Position numbers and translations under genes: made by a program. The notes beneath the pieces were generated by a model. The model made no database searches and had not been told where the DNA came from. It worked only from the letters and a program-made list of their open reading frames with translations. This document shows positions 31,059 to 37,744 of a stretch of 64,000 bases of DNA, piece by piece (the first letter of the stretch is position 1; the number at the start of each line of letters is the position of its first letter). The stretch lies in assembly GCF_016405855.1 (NCBI RefSeq), contig NZ_JAEFCA010000001.1, positions 570,075 through 634,074 on the forward strand, given 5' to 3'. The DNA comes from Flavobacterium sp. IB48 (GTDB taxonomy: Bacteria; Bacteroidota; Bacteroidia; Flavobacteriales; Flavobacteriaceae).

Positions 31059-31613
31059 TTGACACAAGAACGCATCATATTAGGTATTGACCCTGGAACC
31101 ACAATTATGGGGTTTGGATTGATTAAAGTAATCAATAAAAAAATGGAATTTTTGCAATTAAACGAATTGCAATTGTCCAAATACGACAATCATTACCAAA
31201 AACTAAGAATCATTTTTGAAAGAACCATCGAATTAATTGAAACACATTGTCCAGACGAAATTGCGATTGAAGCACCTTTCTTTGGCAAAAACGTACAATC
31301 AATGCTGAAACTAGGCCGTGCACAAGGTGTTGCAATGGCAGCAGGACTTTCAAGAGGAATTCCTATTACGGAATACGAACCTAAAAAGATAAAAATGGCG
31401 ATTACCGGAAACGGAAATGCCAGCAAAGAACAAGTTGCCAAAATGCTACAACAGCTTTTAGGCTTAAAAGAATTACCAAAAAATCTCGATTCTACAGATG
31501 GTTTGGCAGCTGCGGTTTGTCATCACTTTAATTCTGGGAAAGTTGTCGCGGGAAAAAGCTATTCGGGTTGGGATGCTTTTGTGAAACAAAACGAGGATCG
31601 GGTGAAAAAATAA
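31059..31613 (+). CDS. ruvC: Crossover junction endodeoxyribonuclease RuvC
   Basis: A 184-residue Holliday-junction resolvase with the catalytic acidic residues in ILGIDPGTT (Asp10), EIAIEAPFF and NLDSTDGLAAAVCHH. Length and motif spacing are normal for RuvC. The start is a TTG 5 bp after the WG-repeat gene stop; no ATG lies before the IDPGT motif. The 18-bp sequence at 31064-31081 duplicates the start of the upstream gene, suggesting that the ruvC 5' region was rebuilt by an insertion. Confidence 0.93.
   Translation: MTQERIILGIDPGTTIMGFGLIKVINKKMEFLQLNELQLSKYDNHYQKLRIIFERTIELIETHCPDEIAIEAPFFGKNVQSMLKLGRAQGVAMAAGLSRGIPITEYEPKKIKMAITGNGNASKEQVAKMLQQLLGLKELPKNLDSTDGLAAAVCHHFNSGKVVAGKSYSGWDAFVKQNEDRVKK
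31064..31081. repeat. 18-bp direct repeat shared with the WG gene start (copy 2)
   Basis: Identical to 29283-29300 (ACAAGAACGCATCATATT); the copies are 1781 bp apart. Confidence 0.75.
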
Positions 31614-31616
31614 GTC

Positions 31617-31697
31617 AATGTGCCAATTTGATAATTAGATAATTCTGTAGACAACGAATAAATTATCTAATTGACACATTCTCTAATTATCTAATTA
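31617..31697. repeat. Intergenic AATTAGATAATT palindrome
   Basis: AATTAGATAATT at 31633-31644 is complementary to AATTATCTAATT at 31661-31672 and again to 31685-31696. Flanking GTGCCAATT and AATTGACAC extend the arms. A related core occurs in the 1737-1871 element. Confidence 0.55.
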
Positions 31698-31700
31698 AAA

Positions 31701-32831
31701 ATGTCAGGAATTTACATTCACATACCTTTTTGCAAGCAAGCTTGCCATTATTGCGACTTTCATTTTTCAACTTCAATGAAAAAGAAAGACGATATGGTTT
31801 TGGCATTAGCCAAAGAAATTGGCATGCGTAAAAATGAGTTTGAAAATGAGATTGTAGAAACCATTTATTTTGGCGGAGGAACTCCCTCGGTTTTGTCAAA
31901 TGACGAAATAAATTTTTTAATTTCTGAAGTTTATAAGAATTACAAAGTTGTAGAAAATCCAGAAATAACGCTTGAGGCCAATCCTGATGATTTGTCTCCT
32001 GAAAGAATTTTAGAATTATCTAAAAGCCCAATAAATCGTTTAAGCATCGGAATTCAGTCTTTTTACGAAGACGATTTGAAAATGATGAATCGCGCTCATA
32101 ATTCGGCGGAAGCCAAAAAATGTTTGGAAGAAGCAACAAAATATTTTGACAATATTTCGCTCGATTTGATTTATGGAATTCCAGGATTGAGTGACGAAAT
32201 GTGGAAGCAGAATATTCAAACTGCTTTGGATTTTGGCATTCCGCATATTTCAAGTTATGCTTTGACCGTTGAGCCTAAAACGGCTTTAAGCAAATTGATT
32301 CAAACTGGAAAAATTGCCGAACCACAGGATGAAGTCGCTTCTAACCATTTTATGATTTTGGTTGAAATGCTTCAAAAAAATGGTTTTATACATTACGAAT
32401 TATCCAATTTCGGGAAAGAGAATTATTTCTCTAAAAACAATTCGGCGTATTGGCTGGGCAAAAAATATATCGGAATTGGTCCTTCGGCACATAGTTATGA
32501 TGGTGAAAAAAGAGGCTGGAATATTGCCAATAATTCTCTGTATTTAAAAGCGATTCAAAACGAAGAACTTCCTATTGAAACAGAAATATTAACCATTTCA
32601 GATCGTTATAATGAATATATTATGACAGGATTACGAACCATTTGGGGCGTTTCTTTAGAAAGAATTGAAAAGGAATTCGGTTCAGAATATTTGAATTATT
32701 TATTAGAACAATCTCAAAAGTTCTTAAACGACGATTTACTTTCTATAGAAAACAATATTTTAAAACCCACTCCAAAAGGAAAATTTTTAACGGATGGAAT
32801 TGCTTCAGATTTGTTTTATGTTGAAAGTTAA
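31701..32831 (+). CDS. hemW: Radical SAM protein HemW (coproporphyrinogen III oxidase-like)
   Basis: A 376-residue radical SAM enzyme. YIHIPFCKQACHYCDFHFST carries the CxxxCxxC iron-sulfur motif, with the further aromatic/Cys context of the HemN/HemW family. YFGGGTPSVL, RLSIGIQSF and IGIGPSAHSY are family motifs, and the C-terminal HemN_C region is present. HemW proteins are heme chaperones rather than true oxidases. It starts at ATG 31701 right after a palindromic repeat. Confidence 0.9.
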   Translation: MSGIYIHIPFCKQACHYCDFHFSTSMKKKDDMVLALAKEIGMRKNEFENEIVETIYFGGGTPSVLSNDEINFLISEVYKNYKVVENPEITLEANPDDLSPERILELSKSPINRLSIGIQSFYEDDLKMMNRAHNSAEAKKCLEEATKYFDNISLDLIYGIPGLSDEMWKQNIQTALDFGIPHISSYALTVEPKTALSKLIQTGKIAEPQDEVASNHFMILVEMLQKNGFIHYELSNFGKENYFSKNNSAYWLGKKYIGIGPSAHSYDGEKRGWNIANNSLYLKAIQNEELPIETEILTISDRYNEYIMTGLRTIWGVSLERIEKEFGSEYLNYLLEQSQKFLNDDLLSIENNILKPTPKGKFLTDGIASDLFYVES

Positions 32832-32920
32832 GTTTAACCGCAAAGTTCGCTAAGGTTTACGCAAAGAACGCAATCTATTTTTTTTGTAGGAATAAATCTA
32901 TATTTTTAAGGCGCAAGTAT

Positions 32921-32928
32921 TATATTTG
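32921..32928 (+). promoter_or_regulatory. -7 promoter element of the GxxExxY gene
   Basis: TATATTTG ends 21 bp before ATG 32950 and overlaps the alternative TTG start at 32926, which it argues against. The promoter lies inside the inverted repeats, so the cassette carries its own. Confidence 0.5.
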
Positions 32929-32949
32929 AAGCTTTTAAATATTGATTTT

Positions 32950-33327
32950 ATGCCCGAAAATGATTTATCACGAATTGTGTTTCATTCAGCTTTGAAGGTT
33001 CATCAAACTTTAGGACCTGGACTTTTAGAAAGTGCTTATGAAGAATGTCTATTTTATGAGTTAAAAAAATTTAACTTGACAGTTGAAAAACAAAAGGCTC
33101 TACCATTAATTTACGAAGATGTAAAATTAGATGTTGGTTATCGATTAGATATTTTAGTAGAAAATAAACTAATTTTGGAAATAAAGTCTGTAGATTGCTT
33201 AAATGAAGTTCATTTTGCTCAACTATTGACTTACTTAAAATTAACAAATTGCAAACTAGGCTTATTAATAAATTTTAATGTTGCATTACTAAAACATGGA
33301 GTTAAAAGAATAGCAAACAATCTTTAA
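32950..33327 (+). CDS. GxxExxY protein (PD-(D/E)XK nuclease-like)
   Basis: A 125-residue protein. GPGLLESAY contains the family signature G24-x-x-E27-x-x-Y30. Downstream, RLDILVENKLILEIKS offers Asp67 and Glu77-x-Lys79, the pattern of a PD-(D/E)XK nuclease core. The family is widespread and often multi-copy in Bacteroidota, with no settled function. The gene has its own promoter element and is bounded by near-perfect inverted repeats, unlike its neighbours. Nuclease activity is predicted from the motif only. Confidence 0.88.
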   Translation: MPENDLSRIVFHSALKVHQTLGPGLLESAYEECLFYELKKFNLTVEKQKALPLIYEDVKLDVGYRLDILVENKLILEIKSVDCLNEVHFAQLLTYLKLTNCKLGLLINFNVALLKHGVKRIANNL

Positions 33328-33378
33328 TAAAATCCTAGCGACCTTTGCGTAAACCTTAGCGAACCTTGCGGTTAAATT

Positions 33379-34146
33379 ATGATAGCAAAAATCAACAACT
33401 TCGAAATTGACTTATCAAAACCCATTGATATTTCTATTCCTTTAACCAATACAGATGAAAATCCGATTGCTTGGTATATTGAAAAACCGGTCATTGAACC
33501 AGTAGTTTTTGGCGACTGGATTGGTAAAGTTTCAGAAGGAAAATCATCTACTAATTTCAATAATATTTTCTTCAATCCGCATGGACACGGAACGCATACG
33601 GAATGTTTAGGTCATATTACGAATGATTTTTACAGCATTAATCAATCGCTAAAACAGTTTTTCTTTTTTGCTAAACTAATTACAGTTGAACCTGAAAAAA
33701 TTGGAGATGATTTTGTGATTACAAAAGAACAGGTTCAAAAAGCTTTAAGCGCTTCGACTTCGCTCAGCGTGACAAATGAGGCTTTAATTATAAGAACAGT
33801 TCCAAATCAAAAAGAAAAGAAATCAAGAAAATATTCGAATACAAATCCACCATATTTGTCTGAAGAAGCCGCGATTTTCATCCGCGAAAGCGAAATTCAG
33901 CATTTATTGATCGATTTGCCAAGTGTAGACAAAGAACATGACGAAGGAAAATTATTAGCACACAAAGCGTTTTGGAATGTAAAAGACACGCACAAGGTAA
34001 ATCCAGATGCAAGATTTAATGCTACAATTACTGAAATGATTTATGTTTCAGACGAAATTGAAGACGGAAATTATATCCTAAATCTCCAAATCGCTTCGTT
34101 TGAAAATGATGCTAGCCCATCAAAACCAATTTTATATACGATTTAA
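33379..34146 (+). CDS. Cyclase family protein (kynurenine formamidase-like)
   Basis: A 255-residue metal-dependent hydrolase of the cyclase/KynB family. PHGHGTHTECLGHI is the HxGTHxDxPxH-type metal site and HLLIDLPSVDKEHDEGKLLAHKAFW gives the later His/Glu ligands. Real substrate unknown (N-formylkynurenine or another amide/lactone). The SASTSLSVTN stretch at about residues 124-133 is encoded by a 27-bp dispersed repeat (33751-33777), also found in mvaD. The start codon follows the right inverted repeat of the GxxExxY cassette by 2 bp. Confidence 0.85.
   Translation: MIAKINNFEIDLSKPIDISIPLTNTDENPIAWYIEKPVIEPVVFGDWIGKVSEGKSSTNFNNIFFNPHGHGTHTECLGHITNDFYSINQSLKQFFFFAKLITVEPEKIGDDFVITKEQVQKALSASTSLSVTNEALIIRTVPNQKEKKSRKYSNTNPPYLSEEAAIFIRESEIQHLLIDLPSVDKEHDEGKLLAHKAFWNVKDTHKVNPDARFNATITEMIYVSDEIEDGNYILNLQIASFENDASPSKPILYTI
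33751..33777 (+). repeat. 27-bp coding repeat inside the cyclase gene
   Basis: Begins GCTTCGACT, ends GACAAAT; read in frame as ASTSLSVTN. It matches the mvaD element (20345-20371) at 24 of 27 bases and in the same reading frame. Confidence 0.65.
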
Positions 34147-34151
34147 GGTTT

Positions 34152-34264
34152 GCCACGAATTTCTTTTTTATTTTGCCACAGATTAAAAAGATTTGCACAG
34201 ATTTAATCATTTTAATCCTTTAATCTGTGGCAAAAAAATTAGTGCAAATTCGTGTAATTAGTGA
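34152..34264. repeat. Palindromic intergenic repeat, copy 3 (rearranged)
   Basis: GCCACGAATT at 34152 now lies outside and GCCACAGATT (about 34174) inside, with complements AATCTGTGGC near 34231 and AATTCGTGTAATTAGTG near the right edge. The arms are thus nested in the opposite order from copies 1 and 2. Confidence 0.65.
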
Positions 34265-34281
34265 CAAAAAAACTAAACAAT

Positions 34282-34683
34282 ATGATTACTGTTTCTACAG
34301 ATAAAACAAAACTCGACGTTCCGTTTATACAGAACTTTTTAAAAGACATTTATTGGGCTGCGGGACGAACCATGGAAGAAGTCCAACGTACGATTGATGC
34401 TTCTGTCTGTTTCGGAATTTATTTAGATGGTAAACAAGTTGGTTTTGCGCGAGTCATAACTGATTATGTTGTGTTTGCTTATTTAATGGATGTTTTTATT
34501 ACTGAAGAGCATCGCGGAAAAGGGTTTTCATCCATTTTAATTGAAGCTCTGATGAACGACCCTCAATTGCAAGAAGTTAAAATCTGGCGATTAGCAACTA
34601 CCGACGCTCACTTTTTATACGAGAAGTTCGGATTTACAAAACTGAATCATCCTGAAAAGATGATGGAAAAAATAATAAAATGA
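34282..34683 (+). CDS. GNAT family N-acetyltransferase
   Basis: A 133-residue protein. GFARVITDYVVFAYLMDVFITEEHRGKGFSSILIEALM contains the acetyl-CoA motif (R/Q-x-x-G-x-G/A as HRGKGF), and FLYEKFGFTKL is motif B. Substrate unknown. ATG 34282 is chosen over GTG 34261, which lies at the edge of the repeat. It overlaps the next gene by 4 bp. Confidence 0.87.
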   Translation: MITVSTDKTKLDVPFIQNFLKDIYWAAGRTMEEVQRTIDASVCFGIYLDGKQVGFARVITDYVVFAYLMDVFITEEHRGKGFSSILIEALMNDPQLQEVKIWRLATTDAHFLYEKFGFTKLNHPEKMMEKIIK

Positions 34684-35030
34684 AAACAGTTTTAAAACTT
34701 GAGGAAGTCGCTTTATTTGTTCTCGGAATATTTTTATTCAACCGTTTAAATTATGAATGGTGGTGGTTTTTGGTTTTAATTTTAGCTCCCGATTTATCTA
34801 TGATTGGCTACGCTTTTGGAAACAAGATCGGAGCACTTCTATACAACATCTTTCACCATAAAGGAATAGCACTTTTAATTTATGCCGCTGGCTGTTATTT
34901 AAATATTGAAATTGCGCAGTTAGCAGGAATTATTTTATTTTCACATTCTGCAATGGATCGTATTTTTGGCTATGGTCTCAAATACGAAAAAGGTTTTAAA
35001 TACACACATTTAGGTGAAATTGGTAAATAA
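34680..35030 (+). CDS. DUF4260 membrane protein
   Basis: A 116-residue, four-helix membrane protein. The phrases LAPDLSMIGYAFGN, GALLYNIFHHKG and HSAMDRIFGYGLKY are characteristic of DUF4260. No biochemical role is known. ATGA overlap with the GNAT gene indicates coupled translation. Confidence 0.85.
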   Translation: MKTVLKLEEVALFVLGIFLFNRLNYEWWWFLVLILAPDLSMIGYAFGNKIGALLYNIFHHKGIALLIYAAGCYLNIEIAQLAGIILFSHSAMDRIFGYGLKYEKGFKYTHLGEIGK

Positions 35031-35036
35031 ACAATT

Positions 35037-35405
35037 ATGAATTTAGAAACGTTTTACGAATATTGTTTGTCGAAAAAAGGAGTAAGTGAGCACTTTCCTT
35101 TTGATGAAGATACGCTGGTTTTTAAAGTAGGCGGAAAAATGTTTGCTTTGTCTTCTCTTTCGCAATGGGAAAAAAATGAGCAATCGACAAATTTAAAATG
35201 TGATCCAGAACGCGCACAGGAACTCAGAGCAGAATATGACGAGATACAACCGGGTTTTCATATGAGTAAAGTACATTGGAATACTGTGGCTTTAAACGGA
35301 GGTTTGCCTGATAAATTCGTGAAAGAACTTATAGATCATTCGTACGAATTAGTTTTCAAAAGTTTGACAAAGAAAATTCAAATTGAAATAACCGACTCGA
35401 GATAA
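35037..35405 (+). CDS. MmcQ/YjbR family protein
   Basis: A 122-residue protein with the YjbR fold: EYCLSKKGVSEHFPFDEDTLVFKVGGKMFALSSL and FHMSKVHWNTVALNG. Described as DNA-binding-like by fold; real function unknown. Third gene of a tight GNAT-DUF4260-MmcQ group (6-bp gap). Confidence 0.9.
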   Translation: MNLETFYEYCLSKKGVSEHFPFDEDTLVFKVGGKMFALSSLSQWEKNEQSTNLKCDPERAQELRAEYDEIQPGFHMSKVHWNTVALNGGLPDKFVKELIDHSYELVFKSLTKKIQIEITDSR

Positions 35406-35446
35406 AATTTTTATCGAACAGGCGAAGCAATTAGAAAATTAGGCAT

Positions 35447-35454
35447 TACATTTG
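35447..35454 (+). promoter_or_regulatory. -7 element for the PH/SHOCT gene
   Basis: TACATTTG. The 61 bases between it and ATG 35516 contain a repeat-like stretch with two CTTAGCAACTTA segments. Confidence 0.4.
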
Positions 35455-35515
35455 CATCGTTAGAAAAAAATCTTAGCAACTTAGTTACAGTGTGACTTAG
35501 CAACTTATAACAATC

Positions 35516-36220
35516 ATGAAAGAACAATTTAAAAAATTTCTGAACGAAGAACAAGATCCAAAAGCGATTGAAAAAATCACTTCGAAACTTACAGATTTAT
35601 TAATGAAAGGCGAAGAGGTTGGATATATCGCAGTGCAGAAAAAACCCGCTATTACTGTTTTTCCAGATAGTATAATCTTAACCAATAAACGTATTATTAT
35701 TTGCACGCCTAAAAATTTAGGTCTTTCAATGAATTTTACAGATTATACTTGGGATGATATTACAAGCTCATTTGTAAAAGAAAATATTTTAGGTTCTGAA
35801 TTTTCATTTAGCACTAATACTGACCTGATTCTTTCTATAGATTATATTCCGAAAATTCAGGCTAGAAAAATGTATACCTATGCTAAAGAACAATTAGATT
35901 TATTAAAAAATCCTGTTCAGGCAACAGCTCCAGTTCAAGAAATTGTAGAAGAAGCAGAAGTTGAAGACGAAATAGAAGAAATAGAAACTGAAGAAGTAAC
36001 TAGTTTTGCTGAAATTTTACCAGCTGCGCCAGCTGTTACAGAAACTTATGAACCGCTTCCAACTCAGCCAACTCAACCAGCTGGAGAACGCAGATTAAGC
36101 GATTTATCTAAAGAAGAACTTTTTGATAAATTACAGAATTACAAAAAACTTCTTGACAATGGTCTAATCATGCAAGGAGAATATGACGCTTATAAAAAAG
36201 AGATTTTAAGCTATATGTAG
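35516..36220 (+). CDS. PH-domain protein with C-terminal SHOCT domain
   Basis: A 234-residue cytoplasmic protein. Residues about 30-125 (LLMKGEEVGYIAVQKKPAITVFPDSIILTNKRIIICTP) form a bacterial pleckstrin-homology-like domain. An acidic linker (EEAEVEDEIEEIETEE) and a Pro/Thr-rich spacer follow. The final 40 residues (LSKEELFDKLQNYKKLLDNGLIMQGEYDAYKKEIL) are a SHOCT helical domain. Function unknown. Confidence 0.85.
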   Translation: MKEQFKKFLNEEQDPKAIEKITSKLTDLLMKGEEVGYIAVQKKPAITVFPDSIILTNKRIIICTPKNLGLSMNFTDYTWDDITSSFVKENILGSEFSFSTNTDLILSIDYIPKIQARKMYTYAKEQLDLLKNPVQATAPVQEIVEEAEVEDEIEEIETEEVTSFAEILPAAPAVTETYEPLPTQPTQPAGERRLSDLSKEELFDKLQNYKKLLDNGLIMQGEYDAYKKEILSYM

Positions 36221-36225
36221 GTTAG

Positions 36226-36410
36226 TCTTAAAGTCAAAAGTCGAAAGTCTTAAAGTATTTTTAAGTCGTAAAGCCGAAAGTCAAAAGTCTTAAAGTTTTC
36301 TTCTCTTTATAAATAAAAAAGCCAGAAATAGAAATTCTATTTCTGGTTTTCTTTTTTTAAGTCTCTACATCGACTTTATGACTTTAGACTTTCCAACTTT
36401 CGACTTATAA
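36226..36410. repeat. AAAGTC-rich inverted region with bidirectional terminator
   Basis: On the left, AAAGTC-type words repeat (AGTCTTAAAGTCAAAAGTCGAAAGTCTTAAAG); on the right the complementary words GACTTT/CGACTT recur. Between them lies the terminator at 36322-36346. The region is a large imperfect palindrome between two convergent genes. Confidence 0.5.
36322..36355. terminator. Bidirectional terminator between convergent genes
   Basis: CCAGAAATAG (36322-36331) pairs with CTATTTCTGG (36337-36346); A-runs before and T-runs after allow termination of both the PH/SHOCT and DUF4407 transcripts. Confidence 0.8.
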
Positions 36411-37505
36411 AGTCGCCTTCTGTTTTTCTACAAATTTATGCGATTGCAGTTCTAGCAATTCTTTTGCATTCTTTCGCTGAAGGTCAAATAATCCTTTGTC
36501 TTCTGCAATGTCAGCGTAGACTCTATCATGCATTTCGGCGCTTGTTTTTATCAGTAAATCACGTTGGTATTTATTTTGTGCCAATGTTGCTTTCATTGCT
36601 GTTTCGGCTTCTTCTTGCTTGAAGTCGAATTCTCCTTTTGGTGCTAATAATTTAGCAATAATAGGCGATGTTTCAATTGCCAGAAACAACAGCATAATAA
36701 AAAATGATGGCAGCCAAGGCAGTTTATTCAATGCATTAATACGCGCCATTAGTCCGTCGAAACATTCAATGATTGGCTGCGTTTGCGAAACCTTTTTGTC
36801 TAAATCGGCTTGCAGCTGTACACCTGCTTTTTCTTTTTCGGCAATTTTAGCTTCGTTGGTCTTTTTCAGCGTTTCGAATTCTTTTAAAGCAGCATCGTGT
36901 TTTTCTCGCTTCTCTTTATAAACTGGTCCTTTGCCTAGCTTTTTAGTTCCAGCAGTTCCTTCTGCTTCGGTAATATAAACCGAATACAAATCGTTTACTT
37001 CTTTCTCTTTCTTTACAATATCAGCTTTTAAAGTGGCAATTTCTGCTTTATTTTTATCTAAGTCTGTTTTGAAATATGTTCCAATTTGTTTCTTGTTGGC
37101 CAATTCCATTTCGTTTTTCTCTTTAAGCAAAACGGTATTGATTTCTTTTTCGAAGATTTTAATCTCCAAAGGTTTCGAAATTACAATAGCAATAATAATA
37201 GCCAAAGCAATACGCGGAGTTGCTTGCAAAAATTCGTCTAAGAAACGATCTCTTTTCTTAATAGTAGAAACAATGAATCGGTCTAAATTGAAGATTAGTA
37301 AACTCCAAACAAATCCGAAAATTAAAGCTGGATAAATAGAATCGAAAACGGTAAAAAGTGCATAAGCACTGGCTAGAAAAGCCATTACTGCTGTAAAGAA
37401 CACCGTGGCTCCAATACCAACATATTTGGTTTGTTCGCCTTCTGAGCAGTCTTTCAGGATGTCTCGGTCGACTCCTGAACATAGAATAAAAAATTGTTTT
37501 AACAT
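36405..37505 (-). CDS. DUF4407 membrane protein with coiled coil
   Basis: A 366-residue protein. The N-terminus MLKQFFILCSGVDRDILKDCSEGEQTKYVGIGATVFFTAVMA starts the DUF4407 region with membrane helices near 30-55, 60-80 and 105-125. A long Lys/Glu-rich coiled coil (about 150-265) and a fourth helix (PWLPSFFIMLLFLAIETSPII) follow. Function unknown. Met at 37505 is chosen because the 24 upstream codons are AT-rich and do not resemble a protein start. Confidence 0.87.
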   Translation of the reverse strand: MLKQFFILCSGVDRDILKDCSEGEQTKYVGIGATVFFTAVMAFLASAYALFTVFDSIYPALIFGFVWSLLIFNLDRFIVSTIKKRDRFLDEFLQATPRIALAIIIAIVISKPLEIKIFEKEINTVLLKEKNEMELANKKQIGTYFKTDLDKNKAEIATLKADIVKKEKEVNDLYSVYITEAEGTAGTKKLGKGPVYKEKREKHDAALKEFETLKKTNEAKIAEKEKAGVQLQADLDKKVSQTQPIIECFDGLMARINALNKLPWLPSFFIMLLFLAIETSPIIAKLLAPKGEFDFKQEEAETAMKATLAQNKYQRDLLIKTSAEMHDRVYADIAEDKGLFDLQRKNAKELLELQSHKFVEKQKATL

Positions 37506-37615
37506 GATTGATGATTTTTGATTAAGATGATACGGCAAATTTAGCGCCAAAAATTTAATTCTCAGGCAAATAGTCAATTTGTTTTTAATCGATTCTATAA
37601 AATTTCTTTTTTTTA

Positions 37616-37676
37616 AATGTTATTTTAACATTAATCTATCTCTAATGTTGGCCGGGAATCATAACACTATGTTAAT
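37616..37676. promoter_or_regulatory. Cluster of TAACATT half-sites upstream of the TonB receptor/phytase genes
   Basis: AATGTTA-TTT-TAACATT at 37616-37632 is a perfect inverted repeat with a 3-base spacer. Another TAATGTT lies at 37643-37649 and ATGTTAAT at 37669-37676, all within 70-130 bp of the receptor ATG. Such spacing suggests a regulator-binding region, possibly for phosphate control given the downstream phytase; this is inference. Confidence 0.4.
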
Positions 37677-37744
37677 TTTTTTTCAAGGCTTTAGTAATAC
37701 GTAGGTTTTAGTTTCGCAACCGAAAATCAAACTAAACACACACA

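Larger units (their letters stand above)
32833..33376. mobile_element. GxxExxY gene enclosed by 39-bp inverted repeats
   Basis: The left end (32833-32873, beginning TTTAACCGCAA) and right end (33334-33376, ending TTGCGGTTAAA) are inverted copies matching at 36 of 39 bases. A single GxxExxY gene with its own -7 element lies between them. The same AACCGCAAAG ends bound the non-coding units at 57038-57345. The 544-bp block therefore looks like a discrete repeat-bounded cassette. No target-site duplication or transposase is recognised, so mobility is inference. Confidence 0.5.

Noticed and set aside
36619..37335. Two 100-codon plus-strand frames antisense to the DUF4407 gene
   Set aside because: Ser/Phe-rich antisense frames of a Lys/Glu-rich coiled-coil gene.
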